A DNA stretch of 64,000 bases from JADLGH01 sp964586675 (GCA_964586675.1 CAZPHQ010000001.1:1-64000), one strand, 5' to 3'. Shown: positions 8,992 through 17,735, counted from the first letter of the stretch. The notes: generated from the letters alone by a model not told the origin. Numbers and translations are program-made.

Positions 8992-9967
8992 AAGCCCGCC
9001 GCTTATGACGATAATAATCACCACGGGCAGCGGCTACGGCTCCATCCGCACCACAATCGAGCACCTGAAAAAACAGACCGTTCGCGAGCGGCTCGAAATC
9101 ATAATCATTGCCCCGGCGGTCGAATGGCCGGAAAATCTCCCGGAAAACCTGGGATGCTTTCACGGATACACGGTCCTCGAAACCGACCTCGAAAAAGGGC
9201 TTTACGACGCCTGGACCGACGCCGTGCAAAGAGCGTCCGCGCCGATAGTCACCTTCGGAGAAAACCACGCCTTTCCCGAGCCCGGGTGGGCCGAGGCGAT
9301 AATAGAGGCGCATAAGGGGCCGTGGGTGGCCGTTGGGTGCGTCTTCAAAAATGCGAACCCCGGAACGGTCAACAGCTGGGCGCAGCTCTACATGACCTAT
9401 GGACAGTATACCGAGCCGGTTTCGCCGGGCGAAACGGGCGACCTTCACGGACACAACGGCACTTACAAACGCGACGCGCTCCTATCGTACGGAGACAGGC
9501 TCGGCACGATGCTGATAAGAGCGAACATACTTCACATGGATATGAGATCGAGGGGCATGCGGCTGTATCTGGAAGATAGAGCCGCGCTGTCCCACATCAA
9601 CATATCCAAAACGATGTCGATACTCGAAGACCTTTTCTATAACGGGTGGCTTTACACGGCGGCGCTCGCCGACTATAAAAAGCTTTCGCGCCTCGGGCGG
9701 CTGAAGGGGATAATGATGGAGCCCCCGATAATCCTGAAGCATTTTCTGGGAACGCTCGGAGCGATACGCCGCGCCGGCAAATCGAGAGAGCTTCTGCCCT
9801 CGGCGCTTCCCATCGTCGCCGCCGGTCTCGCGGCCCACATGCTAGGTAAAATCCGGGGGTACGCCTCCGGGTACGGACATGCCCAGAAATATATTAATTC
9901 CTTCGAATTCGACAGGTATAGATATATAACGGAAAAGGACATAGAGCATATAGAGAAGCTCGCGTAA
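8972..9967 (+). CDS. Glycosyltransferase family 2-like protein with altered DxD
   Basis: 331 residues, starting at an ATG behind GGGAGGG within the end of the upstream gene. It has a GT-A layout (TIIITTGSGYGSIRTTIEHLKKQ, then PGWAEAIIEAH), but the position where metal-binding DxD is expected reads GENHAFPEPGW. I recall a subfamily with EDH at this place, so this may be a natural variant rather than decay. Later GHNGTYKRDALLSYG and LYLEDRAALSHINIS fit the acceptor half. Substrate unknown. Confidence 0.8.
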   Translation: MPERKAESPPLMTIIITTGSGYGSIRTTIEHLKKQTVRERLEIIIIAPAVEWPENLPENLGCFHGYTVLETDLEKGLYDAWTDAVQRASAPIVTFGENHAFPEPGWAEAIIEAHKGPWVAVGCVFKNANPGTVNSWAQLYMTYGQYTEPVSPGETGDLHGHNGTYKRDALLSYGDRLGTMLIRANILHMDMRSRGMRLYLEDRAALSHINISKTMSILEDLFYNGWLYTAALADYKKLSRLGRLKGIMMEPPIILKHFLGTLGAIRRAGKSRELLPSALPIVAAGLAAHMLGKIRGYASGYGHAQKYINSFEFDRYRYITEKDIEHIEKLA

Positions 9968-9986
9968 CGCAGGCGGGCGACAGACC

Positions 9987-11198
9987 ATGAAGATACTTCT
10001 CGTAAACGACTACGGCACACCGGACGGCGGTGCCGAAATACAGATATACAGGCTCCGTCAGCTCCTCAGGGAAAGAGGGCACGACGCGAGGCTCCTCTCC
10101 ACCGGAATGGAAAGCCCGGGCGTCCAAAATAAGGCCGATTATAAATGCAGGGGAACGAAGTCGTCCCTCCGCACGCTCCTTCAAACTGCGAACCCCTGGG
10201 CCTACCACGAGCTCAGGAAGGTTCTTCGCGAGTTCAGGCCAGACATGGTCCACGTAAAGATGTTCCTCACCCAGATGTCGCCGCTCATATTGCCGCTGCT
10301 GAGGGACGTGCCCAGCGTTTATCACGTCGCCTGGTACAGGCCGATCTGTCCGACTGGGACGAAGATGCTGCCCGACGGGAGCAGATGTTATTTTAACGCC
10401 GGCTCCGTGTGCTACAAGCATGGATGCCTGCCGATGCACGACTGGATTCCGCTCATGCTGCAGCTCAGGTTGTTCAGGGCATGGCGCGGGGCATTCGGCA
10501 CGATTATGGCCAACAGCGAGTGGGTGCGAAAACGCCTTGAGCATGAAGGGATCGTACCGGTCGAGGTTCTCCGTTACGGCATGGAGAAAGGATGCGAAGA
10601 AACGGCGTTATCGGAAACGCCGACAGCGGTATTCGCCGGAAGGCTGGTAAAGGAAAAGGGAGTGGACGTCCTCCTGAGGGCGTTCGCCAAGGCGTCCGGA
10701 AGGGCGCCGGGGTCGAGGCTCGTCATAGCCGGGGACGGCCCCGAAAGAAAAAGTCTCGAAGCCCTGGCAGAGAAGCTGAATCTGACTTCAAGCGTCAGGT
10801 TCATCGGCTACCTGAACCCGCAGGAGATGGAGGGCGCATTGAGCGGGGCCTGGGTGCAGGTCATCCCCTCTCTCTGGGACGAGCCCTTTGGAATCGTGGC
10901 TATAGAGGCCATGGCGAGAGGGGCGGCTGTCGTGGCGAGCGATTCCGGCGGGCTGAGAGAGATCGTCGAGGACGGCGTCGACGGGTTTCTCGTGCCTCCG
11001 GGTGATGCCGGCGCCCTTTCGGAAAAGCTGGCCGTGCTCCTAACCGACAAGCGCCTCGCATCCTCGATGGCCGCCGCCGGAAAAAGAGCCGTATCCGTAA
11101 AATTCAGCGAGGAAATTTTCCTGCGGCAGCTCTTTGGAATTTACGATTCGGTCATCGAAGCAAAAAACGGCGTTCAAAGAAATAATGTGCCGGGTTGA
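9987..11198 (+). CDS. Glycosyltransferase family 4 (GT-B fold)
   Basis: 403 residues. The N-terminal domain begins KILLVNDYGTPDGGAEIQIYRL, the glycine-rich acceptor-side loop. The C-terminal donor domain has VFAGRLVKEKGVDVLLRAF and the EPFGIVAIEAMARGAAVVAS E-x7-E motif. A four-cysteine insert lies near residues 120-150 (CPTG, CYFNAGSVC, GC), probably structural. These retaining enzymes add hexoses to lipid-linked oligosaccharides. It starts 19 bases after the preceding transferase, in the same operon. Confidence 0.92.
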   Translation: MKILLVNDYGTPDGGAEIQIYRLRQLLRERGHDARLLSTGMESPGVQNKADYKCRGTKSSLRTLLQTANPWAYHELRKVLREFRPDMVHVKMFLTQMSPLILPLLRDVPSVYHVAWYRPICPTGTKMLPDGSRCYFNAGSVCYKHGCLPMHDWIPLMLQLRLFRAWRGAFGTIMANSEWVRKRLEHEGIVPVEVLRYGMEKGCEETALSETPTAVFAGRLVKEKGVDVLLRAFAKASGRAPGSRLVIAGDGPERKSLEALAEKLNLTSSVRFIGYLNPQEMEGALSGAWVQVIPSLWDEPFGIVAIEAMARGAAVVASDSGGLREIVEDGVDGFLVPPGDAGALSEKLAVLLTDKRLASSMAAAGKRAVSVKFSEEIFLRQLFGIYDSVIEAKNGVQRNNVPG

Positions 11199-11248
11199 CG
11201 CAGAATGCAAAGATTTATCATATCCATCCCGATAAGGCAGGTTTTGAA

Positions 11249-12769
11249 ATGAATTCACGAAGCAAAAAGCCCCAGCTGATCGTCCTCGGCGTCGACGCCG
11301 GAGACCACAGGTTCATAGAAGAATGGGTAGCCGACGGCCACCTCCCGGCGATAGGATCGATAATGAAGGGCGGCTTCAGCGGGAGGACAGCCGGGCCCGA
11401 GCTCGTGACAGAGCACGGCGTCTGGATATCCATATTCAGCGGGCTCTCGAGGGGGCAGCACGGATACTACTATTTCCGGCAGCTCGTCCCGGGGACATAC
11501 AGCCTGAGATCCATAACCGGGCTCGACCTCGACGCGCCTCCCTTCTGGGCGCGGCTCGCCGGAACAGGCGTGAGGTCGCTCATAATCGACGCGGCCGACA
11601 CGAAGCTCTACCCGGGGACCGCGGGGGTCCAGGTGGCCAACTGGGCGACTCATAATAACTGGGACCCGGACCACTTCGTCACAGCATCAGAGCCCGCGGA
11701 CGTTATAGAAGACGTGAGACGGAGGTTCGGCGATAAGCTCGTCGTCAGGGAAAATCATTCGAGCGGCTTTCAGGAAGACCTCGAAATATATAAGAAGCTC
11801 CTCGTGCACGTCGAGAAAAAGGGAGAGATGTCGAGGTATCTCCTCGATAAGGAGGAATACGATCTCTCGGTGATACTCTTCGCCGAATCCCACGCGGCCA
11901 ATCACCAGTTCTGGAAATATCACAGGCGAAACAGGGAACAGGGTGCTCCCGACAACGAGCTCACGGACGCCATTCTCAACATATACAAGGCTATAGACAG
12001 GGAGATAGGCCGCATAATCGAAACCAGGAACGACGCCAACATATGCATACTCTCCTCCGTCGGCATGGAGGACGATTTCCCTAACGCCCCCATATCGGAG
12101 GTCCTCTGCAGAATGCTCGGCTGGCAGGCGGCGCACGAGGGAGGCGGGTCACTTCGGCCCATAGACATCGCGAGAAAGCTGATCCCCGAGAAGCTGAGAG
12201 TAGCCCTCACGAGGGGGCTTTCACGCGAAAGAAGGGAACAGCTCCTGTCCGACGGTTTCACGAGCGGCACCGACTGGAAACGGACGCGGGCGTTTTCGAT
12301 ACCCGTTTCCTACACCGGGTTCATAAGGGTCAATTTAAAGGGCCGCGAACCCGAGGGCATCGTATCGCCCGGCGCGGAATACACGTCGCTCCTCGACGAG
12401 ATAGAGGCGGTTCTCATGAAGCTAAGGGACGGCGAAACAGAAGAGCCGGCCGTCGTATCGGTGAGCCGCGTCCGCGAGCTCTTCGGCGAGGAGAGCCACC
12501 CAGCCCTTCCGGACCTCTTCGTCGAATTCAAGCCGGGGAAGTTTATGGACACCGTAACCTTCGAGGGAAAAGAGATCGACATGAAGAGACCCGAATTTTT
12601 CAGGAGGAGCGATCATTCGTGCTACGGATTCTTCGCGCTTTCGGGTCCGTCGGTCAAAAGGCAGGGCGCTCGCGGCGACATAAGCGTGCTCGACATCGCT
12701 CCCACGTTTCTCACCCTGATCGGCCAGCCCGTGCCGGAAGAAATGAAGGGGCGTCCGATAGAGCTCTGA
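11249..12769 (+). CDS. Alkaline phosphatase superfamily (type I phosphodiesterase/nucleotide pyrophosphatase-like)
   Basis: 506 residues from the ATG at 11249; a longer TTG start at 11195 would overlap the previous gene and adds no domain. LIVLGVDAGDHRFIEEW gives the first metal Asp, ELVTEHGVWISIFSGLSRGQHG is the nucleophile region, and SDHSCYGFFALSGPSVK near the end is the second metal site. Relatives hydrolyse phosphodiesters or transfer phospho-groups, some in cell-surface glycan pathways. No signal peptide is seen, so it may act in the cytoplasm. Confidence 0.82.
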   Translation: MNSRSKKPQLIVLGVDAGDHRFIEEWVADGHLPAIGSIMKGGFSGRTAGPELVTEHGVWISIFSGLSRGQHGYYYFRQLVPGTYSLRSITGLDLDAPPFWARLAGTGVRSLIIDAADTKLYPGTAGVQVANWATHNNWDPDHFVTASEPADVIEDVRRRFGDKLVVRENHSSGFQEDLEIYKKLLVHVEKKGEMSRYLLDKEEYDLSVILFAESHAANHQFWKYHRRNREQGAPDNELTDAILNIYKAIDREIGRIIETRNDANICILSSVGMEDDFPNAPISEVLCRMLGWQAAHEGGGSLRPIDIARKLIPEKLRVALTRGLSRERREQLLSDGFTSGTDWKRTRAFSIPVSYTGFIRVNLKGREPEGIVSPGAEYTSLLDEIEAVLMKLRDGETEEPAVVSVSRVRELFGEESHPALPDLFVEFKPGKFMDTVTFEGKEIDMKRPEFFRRSDHSCYGFFALSGPSVKRQGARGDISVLDIAPTFLTLIGQPVPEEMKGRPIEL

Positions 12770-13002
12770 GCCCGGCCGAATTCGCGGGGAAATCAAAGCG
12801 CCCGCCGGGGCTTCGTTCCCTTTGGCAATTTTACTATGAATTCCGGTTAATAATCGTTTATCATTCTCTTACATACCCGGGTATCGTATCCCGGCCCGGG
12901 ACATGATCCCGCCGGCCCCATGCGCTCATGGATAATCGCCGGCCGGCACGGCTGATTCGACGTCTCAGAACAAATTACCGGATGCTGTATCCGGACCCCG
13001 CA

Positions 13003-13869
13003 ATGAAACGAAAGCCATTTTTTACGATAGTAATACCGACATACGGACGCTTCGAGCAGCTCGGCGAATGCCTGCGCTCGATCGGCGGCCTCGATTATCC
13101 CGAGGAAGATTTCGAGGTCGTGGTAGTGGACGACGGCAGTCCCCGTCCGCCGGAACATATAGTCGAGCCTTATAGGGATAAGTTAAACGTAAGGCTCGTG
13201 ATCCAGCCCCACGCAGGGCCGGCCACAGCCAGGAACCGCGGCGTCAGCGAAGCCTCGGGAACATTTATCGCCTTCACCGACGACGACTGCAGGCCCGAGG
13301 CGAGCTGGCTCTCGAAGCTTAGGTCGAGGCTCGACACCGACCCCGGGGCCGTAATCGCCGGCAAAACCGAGAACATTCTTAAAGACAACCCCTACTCTTC
13401 CGCGAGCCAGATGCTGATCGATTACCTGAACTCCTACTACAACACCCAAAACGCGCGCTTTCTCACATCGAATAACATGGCGCTCTCGAGGGACGTGTTT
13501 CTAAAAGCCGGCGGGTTCGATACGAGCTTCCAGCTCGCGGCCGCCGAAGACAGGGAGTTCTGCGACAGATGCATACACCTCGGCCTGAAAACCGTCTTCG
13601 CGCCCGAGGCGGTCGTGAAGCATGGGCATCCGCTCAGCTTCGGGCGATTCCTCCGCCAGCACTACAACTACGGAAGAGGCGCGAATAATTTTCACAGGAT
13701 AAGGGCGCTCAGAACGAGCGAGAAGATAAAAATAGAGCCCCCGCGCTTCTATATAGACCTGCTGCTTTATCCTTGGAAATCGGATGAGAGGAATAAGCCC
13801 TACATCGCCTTTCTCATATTCCTGTCCCAGGCGGCGAACGCGGCGGGGCTCTTCAGGGAAAAGCTCTGA
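13003..13869 (+). CDS. Glycosyltransferase family 2
   Basis: 288 residues from the ATG at 13003; in-frame ATGs at 12928 and 12982 are also possible and none has a clear ribosome binding site. Canonical GT-A motifs: FTIVIPTYGRFEQLGECL, VVVVDDGSPRPPE, the metal site FTDDDCRPEASWL, and AAEDREFCDRC. The C-terminal KHGHPLSFGRFLRQHYNYGRG resembles chain-extending transferases. It closes the glycan region, separated from the phosphatase-like gene by a 230-base gap. Confidence 0.9.
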   Translation: MKRKPFFTIVIPTYGRFEQLGECLRSIGGLDYPEEDFEVVVVDDGSPRPPEHIVEPYRDKLNVRLVIQPHAGPATARNRGVSEASGTFIAFTDDDCRPEASWLSKLRSRLDTDPGAVIAGKTENILKDNPYSSASQMLIDYLNSYYNTQNARFLTSNNMALSRDVFLKAGGFDTSFQLAAAEDREFCDRCIHLGLKTVFAPEAVVKHGHPLSFGRFLRQHYNYGRGANNFHRIRALRTSEKIKIEPPRFYIDLLLYPWKSDERNKPYIAFLIFLSQAANAAGLFREKL

Positions 13870-13918
13870 ACAGGCGGGCGGGGATCGATTCCAATCCGCG
13901 CCCGCCTCGATCCAGAGC
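13863..13918. terminator. Bidirectional hairpin between convergent genes
   Basis: A nested stem: outer GCTCTG (13863-13868) with CAGAGC (13913-13918), inner AGGCGGGC (13872-13879) with GCCCGCCT (13900-13907). It spans the glycosyltransferase stop and the stop of the convergent DUF1328 gene. There is no T run, so Rho-independent function is not certain. Confidence 0.55.
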
Positions 13919-13920
13919 AT

Positions 13921-14082
13921 CTAAACGGCCCGCCGGCCGAATATGAGCGAAACGATAAATACGACCAGAAATACGACAAAAAGAATCTTCGCTATACCAG
14001 CCGCCGCTCCCGCTATCCCTGAAAACCCCAGGACAGCCGCTATTATCGCTATAACCAGAAAAACCAGAGTCCAGTGCAGCAT
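13921..14082 (-). CDS. DUF1328 (YtjA-type) small membrane protein
   Basis: 53 residues starting MLHWTLVFLVIAIIAAVLGF, then GIAAGAAGIAKILF-like glycine and alanine helices and a second membrane helix VVFLVVFIVSLIFGRR. This is the full-length pattern of the YtjA/DUF1328 family, two-helix inner-membrane proteins found with stress genes; their activity is unknown. A strong GAGGAGG lies eight bases before the ATG. It is the last gene of a run of small minus-strand stress-type genes. Confidence 0.9.
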   Translation of the reverse strand: MLHWTLVFLVIAIIAAVLGFSGIAGAAAGIAKILFVVFLVVFIVSLIFGRRAV

Positions 14083-14262
14083 GTTTAACACCTCCTCGTT
14101 TCGTTTTCGTTTATGTGCGTTCGGCCCGGAAGGCCGGCGAGACGGAGAGAGCAGGCTGATAAAATATCCGTCCGTTCTCTCCCCCGACGTCTCAACCGGT
14201 TGTTACGCCAAGCCGTCCACTTAACTGCGTCCAGTCGTTCGTTATAAACTGCTTACTCAAAC

Positions 14263-14424
14263 TCAGTCCACTGCGTCTTCCGCTTTGTCGCCTACGTCTT
14301 CAGCCGCGTCGTCTATCTTCTCGCCGGCCCTCTCGGCCGGCCCGTCGTTGTCCGGGCAGGCGTATACGCCGGCGACGGAAACCCCGAGCAGTATCAGAAA
14401 TAAAAATCGTCTAAGCGTCGTCAT
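14263..14424 (-). CDS. Small entericidin-like lipoprotein
   Basis: 53 residues: signal TLRRFLFLILLGVSVAGVYAC with a lipobox-like Cys, then a short acidic amphipathic tail (RAGEKIDDAAEDVGDKAEDA). That tail resembles entericidin and other YtxH-like small lipoproteins. AAGGAGG lies nine bases before the ATG. It probably anchors in the membrane as part of an envelope stress response; function is inferred only from composition and neighbours. Confidence 0.75.
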   Translation of the reverse strand: MTTLRRFLFLILLGVSVAGVYACPDNDGPAERAGEKIDDAAEDVGDKAEDAVD

Positions 14425-14460
14425 CGGATGTTGCCTCCTTGCTCTTCAATTTCGTAATCC

Positions 14461-14598
14461 CTACCGGCCCACGAGGCCGAGTATCCCTATCACGATCAGG
14501 TATATCGCTATCACGTAATTGAGCACCCTGGGGAATATCAGGATCAGGACCCCCGCTACCAGCGATACGATCGGTGTCAGTTCCAGGTTCAGTTGCAT
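14461..14598 (-). CDS. DUF3096 small membrane protein
   Basis: 45 residues: MQLNLELTPIVSLVAGVLIL followed by a short IFPRVLNY turn and the helix VIAIYLIVIGILGLVGR. This is the full DUF3096 pattern, a helix-PR-helix hairpin of unknown function. GGAGG lies seven bases upstream of the ATG. It sits between the entericidin-like and BON genes, 29 bases after the BON stop, so it is probably co-transcribed. Confidence 0.9.
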   Translation of the reverse strand: MQLNLELTPIVSLVAGVLILIFPRVLNYVIAIYLIVIGILGLVGR

Positions 14599-14627
14599 GT
14601 CGACCTCCTGTCGTCAATCCGCGGTTT

Positions 14628-14948
14628 TTACATCGCGTCCTTGGCGGACGAATCAACCACGAGATTATTTTTCACGGATACGACCCCGTTGACTTCTTCG
14701 GCTATAGATTCTGCCTTCCGGGATTCGGCATCGGTGCCCACTACGCCGTTTAGCTCGACTATTCCCTTGTCCGTATCGACGTCTATGTCGAAACCGCTGA
14801 CGCCCGAATCGGCCAAGAGCTTCGTTTTAACCGTCGACGTTATTACCGTGTCGTCTATCACTTCGCCGGTCGTCTTGTCGCCGTCGCATGCGTATGCCGC
14901 GAACAGCATGAAAATTCCCATCACCGCTATCAAACTTTTCTTAAACAT
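14628..14948 (-). CDS. BON domain lipoprotein
   Basis: 106 residues. The signal ends AAYAC (lipobox Cys at 21). Residues about 30-100 form one BON domain (DDTVITSTVKTKLLADSGVSG, then VDTDKGIVELNGVVGTDAES and VNGVVSVKNNLVV). BON domains bind phospholipid or peptidoglycan surfaces, and single-BON proteins such as OsmY-type are periplasmic stress proteins. AGGAGG precedes the start. Probably first or second gene of a minus-strand operon with the small membrane proteins. Confidence 0.9.
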   Translation of the reverse strand: MFKKSLIAVMGIFMLFAAYACDGDKTTGEVIDDTVITSTVKTKLLADSGVSGFDIDVDTDKGIVELNGVVGTDAESRKAESIAEEVNGVVSVKNNLVVDSSAKDAM

Positions 14949-14991
14949 GTTACGCCTCCTTAGGTGTATTCCGACTCCATGCTCGAGTCCG

Positions 14992-15351
14992 TCAGGGAGA
15001 AACGTGTTTCCCCGAAAGCCCCTTATACGTCATCGGGTCGGTTATGAATTCGATTCTGTGCTTCTCGCTGCAGAAGTAATATTTCTCGTCCGACTGCTCC
15101 TCGCGGTATTCCTGCCTGACCGCCACCTCTTCGGAGACCTGCTCACCGCAAACGGAGCACTTGATAGCCCCGGAGGTGTTCTTGCCACTTTCCGGACGGC
15201 TGATCTTGGCCGCATATTTTTCAGGATCGCTCAGAAATTCCATCCTGCATTTTTCGCAGCAGAAATGATATTCATCGCCATCGTACGACTGCCTCACTAC
15301 ATCTTCTATCTCGCGCCCGCATACGGCGCATGGGGATTTGTATCTGGTCAT
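14992..15351 (-). CDS. Tandem YHS domain protein
   Basis: 119 residues with two YHS-like metal-binding units. The first has CAVCGREI and YHFCCEKCRMEFLSDPEKY; the second has CSVCGEQV and YYFCSEKHRIEFITDPMTY. YHS domains occur in heavy-metal ATPases and copper or iron handling proteins, and the cysteines probably bind a metal. No signal peptide, so cytoplasmic. Close to the BON gene (43 bases), with a good GGAGG before the start. The metal is unknown. Confidence 0.85.
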   Translation of the reverse strand: MTRYKSPCAVCGREIEDVVRQSYDGDEYHFCCEKCRMEFLSDPEKYAAKISRPESGKNTSGAIKCSVCGEQVSEEVAVRQEYREEQSDEKYYFCSEKHRIEFITDPMTYKGLSGKHVSP

Positions 15352-15659
15352 TGTAGATACCTCCGTTTAAACGCATTTTACTTCCGTGTATATATCGGGC
15401 AATATCCGTACCACGAAAAGAAAAAACGAAATTATGGTTCTACCGGAGGAAGTTATAGGGCGATTTACGATGCCAGGCATTTGCCGGACGGGGATATTGT
15501 ATCCAGGCTGACAACTTGGTTTGTTGAATATTCAACAAACGTCAGCGGCGAAGGTGGTAGCCGGCCGCTCGAAGAAAAAGCCCCCGAAGAACAAGACCAT
15601 TGTACAAGGCTTGAAGGCGTGACATCATGATTATAATCTGAAAGGAGGATTGCAGCCGG
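15352..15659. promoter_or_regulatory. Divergent promoter region between YHS and EEP genes
   Basis: A 308-base gap between divergently read genes. It holds the perfect palindrome at 15519-15540, an AT-rich block at 15370-15440, and AAAGGAGGA 11-12 bases before the EEP start. No small gene is convincing here. Confidence 0.6.
15519..15540. promoter_or_regulatory. Perfect 22-bp palindrome, candidate operator
   Basis: GTTTGTTGAAT is followed immediately by its exact reverse complement. It lies between the divergent YHS and EEP genes, 120 bases before the latter. A perfect 11+11 palindrome is expected for a dimeric regulator site. No regulator gene is adjacent. Confidence 0.7.
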
Positions 15660-16718
15660 ATGCAGATCGCGCTACTCGTTATCGCGTGCGTTTTTATCTT
15701 AGCCACTTTGCTCCCGTTATTGAAACACGAGGCGTGGTGGATAAGGATATTCGATTTCCCGCGAACCCAGATCGCAGCCGGCGGGGTTATGGTTATCGCC
15801 TTCTATTCCCTCCTCTACCAGGAGCGCGGACTCGCCGAAAATATAGTCCTCCTCACCCTTGCCGCGTGCGTTGCATACCAGGTTTCCCGAATGTATCCGT
15901 ACACCCGCTTTGCTAGAAAACAGGTGCTCGCCTCCCGGGAAAACGACCCCCGGAGGAGAATCAGCGTCCTTGTATCCAACATCTACAGGAAAAACAGGGA
16001 CTATGAAAAGTTCCTGAAGATGGTGAGAGAGAAAAACCCGGACGTTATCTGCATTCTCGAGCCCGACGACTGGTGGGACAGCGTGCTTTCCCCCCTCGAA
16101 AAGGAATATCCCCACTCGGCCAGGCACCGCTGCAACGACGGCTACGGCATGTTCTTTTATACGAAGCTGAAGCCGAGGGAAATCACAGTCGACTATCTTG
16201 TTGAGGACTATGTCCCGTCGGTGTTCGCCGTTCTCGAGCTGAGGTCCGGGGAGCCCGTTGAATTCTACTGCCTCCATCCGAACCCGCCCAATCCGAAGTA
16301 TTCGACCGACACCACCGAAAGGGACGCGGAGCTCCTCATAGTCGGAAAGCGCGTCAAGGAATCTAAAAAACCCGCACTCGTCGCGGGCGACCTGAACGAC
16401 GTCGCGTGGTCTTATACGACCCTCCTCTTCCAGAAAATAAGCGGCATGCTCGACCCTAGAATAGGGAGGGGATTCTTCAGTACCTTTCACGTGAAGTGGC
16501 CTTTTCTCCGTTTCCCTTTGGACCACATATTCGTCACGGAATCCTTCAGGTACGTCAGGCTGCAAACCCTCCCCGACATAGGCTCGGACCACTTCCCGAT
16601 ATTCGCCGAGCTTAGCTACGAGCCCAACGGAAAGATGGAGCAGGCAGATAATAAATACGAGGCCGACGCCGAAGACAAAAAAGAAGCCGAGGAAAAAATA
16701 GAGGAAGCCGGGGCATAG
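15660..16718 (+). CDS. Membrane-anchored endonuclease/exonuclease/phosphatase family protein
   Basis: 352 residues. Three hydrophobic segments cover about residues 1-80 (IALLVIACVFILATLLPLL, IAAGGVMVIAFYSLLY, NIVLLTLAACVAYQV), followed by an EEP domain: VLVSNIYRKNRDYEKFL, CILEPDDWW, the catalytic ALVAGDLNDVAWS, LDHIFVTESF and IGSDHFPIFAEL. The family cleaves phosphodiesters of nucleic acids, lipids or inositol phosphates; the catalytic face is probably periplasmic. The C-terminal 25 residues are lysine- and glutamate-rich. Start is 11 bases after GGAGG. Confidence 0.88.
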   Translation: MQIALLVIACVFILATLLPLLKHEAWWIRIFDFPRTQIAAGGVMVIAFYSLLYQERGLAENIVLLTLAACVAYQVSRMYPYTRFARKQVLASRENDPRRRISVLVSNIYRKNRDYEKFLKMVREKNPDVICILEPDDWWDSVLSPLEKEYPHSARHRCNDGYGMFFYTKLKPREITVDYLVEDYVPSVFAVLELRSGEPVEFYCLHPNPPNPKYSTDTTERDAELLIVGKRVKESKKPALVAGDLNDVAWSYTTLLFQKISGMLDPRIGRGFFSTFHVKWPFLRFPLDHIFVTESFRYVRLQTLPDIGSDHFPIFAELSYEPNGKMEQADNKYEADAEDKKEAEEKIEEAGA

Positions 16719-16738
16719 GGAGCCCGGCCCGTGCGGAT

Positions 16739-17172
16739 TCAGCTCGTCCGGCTGTCATCGTCCAGTGGAGCGGCGGGAACGCCGCTCTCGCGGCCCTCGC
16801 GGTAAGCTCTGCCCTCGCTTCTAAGGCAAGCGCATACTGCCTTCTTATCTGTTCGAGCTCTTTTTCGTCGAGCTCTTCGAGGTCTAAAAGCGCGTTGTGC
16901 GCCCCTTCCATCGAGCGTATAAGCTCGTCGAGCTTCACCTGCATCGCGGCCGTATCCCTGTTCTGGGTGTTCTATATCAGGAATACCATAAGAAAAGTCA
17001 CAATGGTCGTGCCCGTGTTTATGACGAGCTGCCAGGTATCGCTCCAGCCCACGAGCGGCCCGGTTATTCCCCAGATTGCGACTATAGCCAGCGCCGCGGC
17101 GAAGGCGGCGGGATGCCCGACAGCCTTCGAGATACGCTTCGAGAACCGCGTGAAAAACGATGCGGACTTCAT
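16739..17172 (-). pseudogene. Low-affinity iron permease family gene, disrupted
   Basis: The first 66 codons read as the N-terminal part of the family (FFTRFSKRISKAVGHPAAFA, GPLVGWSDTWQLVINTGTT, FLMVFLI) and then meet TAG at about 16969-16971. Translation resumes in the same frame as NTQNRDTAAMQVKLDELIRS and AHNALLDLEELDEKELEQ, the rest of the family, which normally has a Gln (CAG) at the stop. Near 16810 the frame appears to shift by one base to reach REGRESGVPAAP and a stop at 16739. The family has two helices and has been linked to iron uptake. Either a recent pseudogene or a sequence error. Confidence 0.8.
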
Positions 17173-17209
17173 GCCCCGTCACCAGACCCCTTTTTCGGCG
17201 AGAACCTTC

Positions 17210-17719
17210 TCAGTCCCGCCCTATGACAGACGCGCCGGGATCGGCCCTCTCGACAGCCAGACGGGTCAGCTTCCTGTCCGTCTCTTTTTCTTCTTTGAGC
17301 GTCTTGTCCAGAAGCTCCGCCGACTTCCTGTCGCCGAGGAGCTTCGCGTAAGCGGTAAGAGTCCCGTAGGCGGCGATCTCGTAATGCCCTACCCTTTGCG
17401 CGGCGGCGATCAACGAAACATCCAAAACCTCCGGCGGGAGACCAGCCCCCTTTCGCACGAGCTCCTTCCCCTCGGCTATGAGCCCGTCTATTCCGCGGCT
17501 CTTCCTGCCGGATGGGTCCATGCCGAGATTGCCGAATATCTCCTCGAGCCTGTCGAGGTGCATATTACTCTTTTCGAGATGCTCGGCGAAGGCGCTCCTC
17601 AGCTCTGGCGTCGCAGCGGCTCCGGACATCAGCGGCAGCGCCACGACCAGCTCTTTCTCGGCGTCGTAAAGGTATTTGAGGTCGCTCTTGAAAAGTTTTT
17701 TCAGTGTTTCCTTTTCCAT
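17210..17719 (-). CDS. DUF892 ferritin-like protein (YciE/YciF type)
   Basis: 169 residues, the usual family length. Pattern: LFKSDLKYLYDAEKELVVALPLM, FAEHLEKSNMHLDRLEEIF, then AAAQRVGHYEIAAYGTLTAYA and LLDKTLKEEKETDRKLTRLA, the four-helix ferritin-like bundle with E and ExxH-type di-iron ligands. YciF proteins are stress-induced and thought to bind iron. It lies between the broken iron permease and a DUF3309 gene. The start follows GAGGTGAG. Confidence 0.92.
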   Translation of the reverse strand: MEKETLKKLFKSDLKYLYDAEKELVVALPLMSGAAATPELRSAFAEHLEKSNMHLDRLEEIFGNLGMDPSGRKSRGIDGLIAEGKELVRKGAGLPPEVLDVSLIAAAQRVGHYEIAAYGTLTAYAKLLGDRKSAELLDKTLKEEKETDRKLTRLAVERADPGASVIGRD

Positions 17720-17735
17720 TTCATCTCACCTCCCG

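Noticed and set aside
12838..12880. Fur-like sequence TAATAATCGTTTATCATTC before the GT2 gene
   Set aside because: The match to the Fur consensus is poor and the gene is not iron-related.
16739..17182. Separate short genes for the iron permease halves
   Set aside because: Both halves match one family in one frame with a single stop, so they are treated as one disrupted gene.
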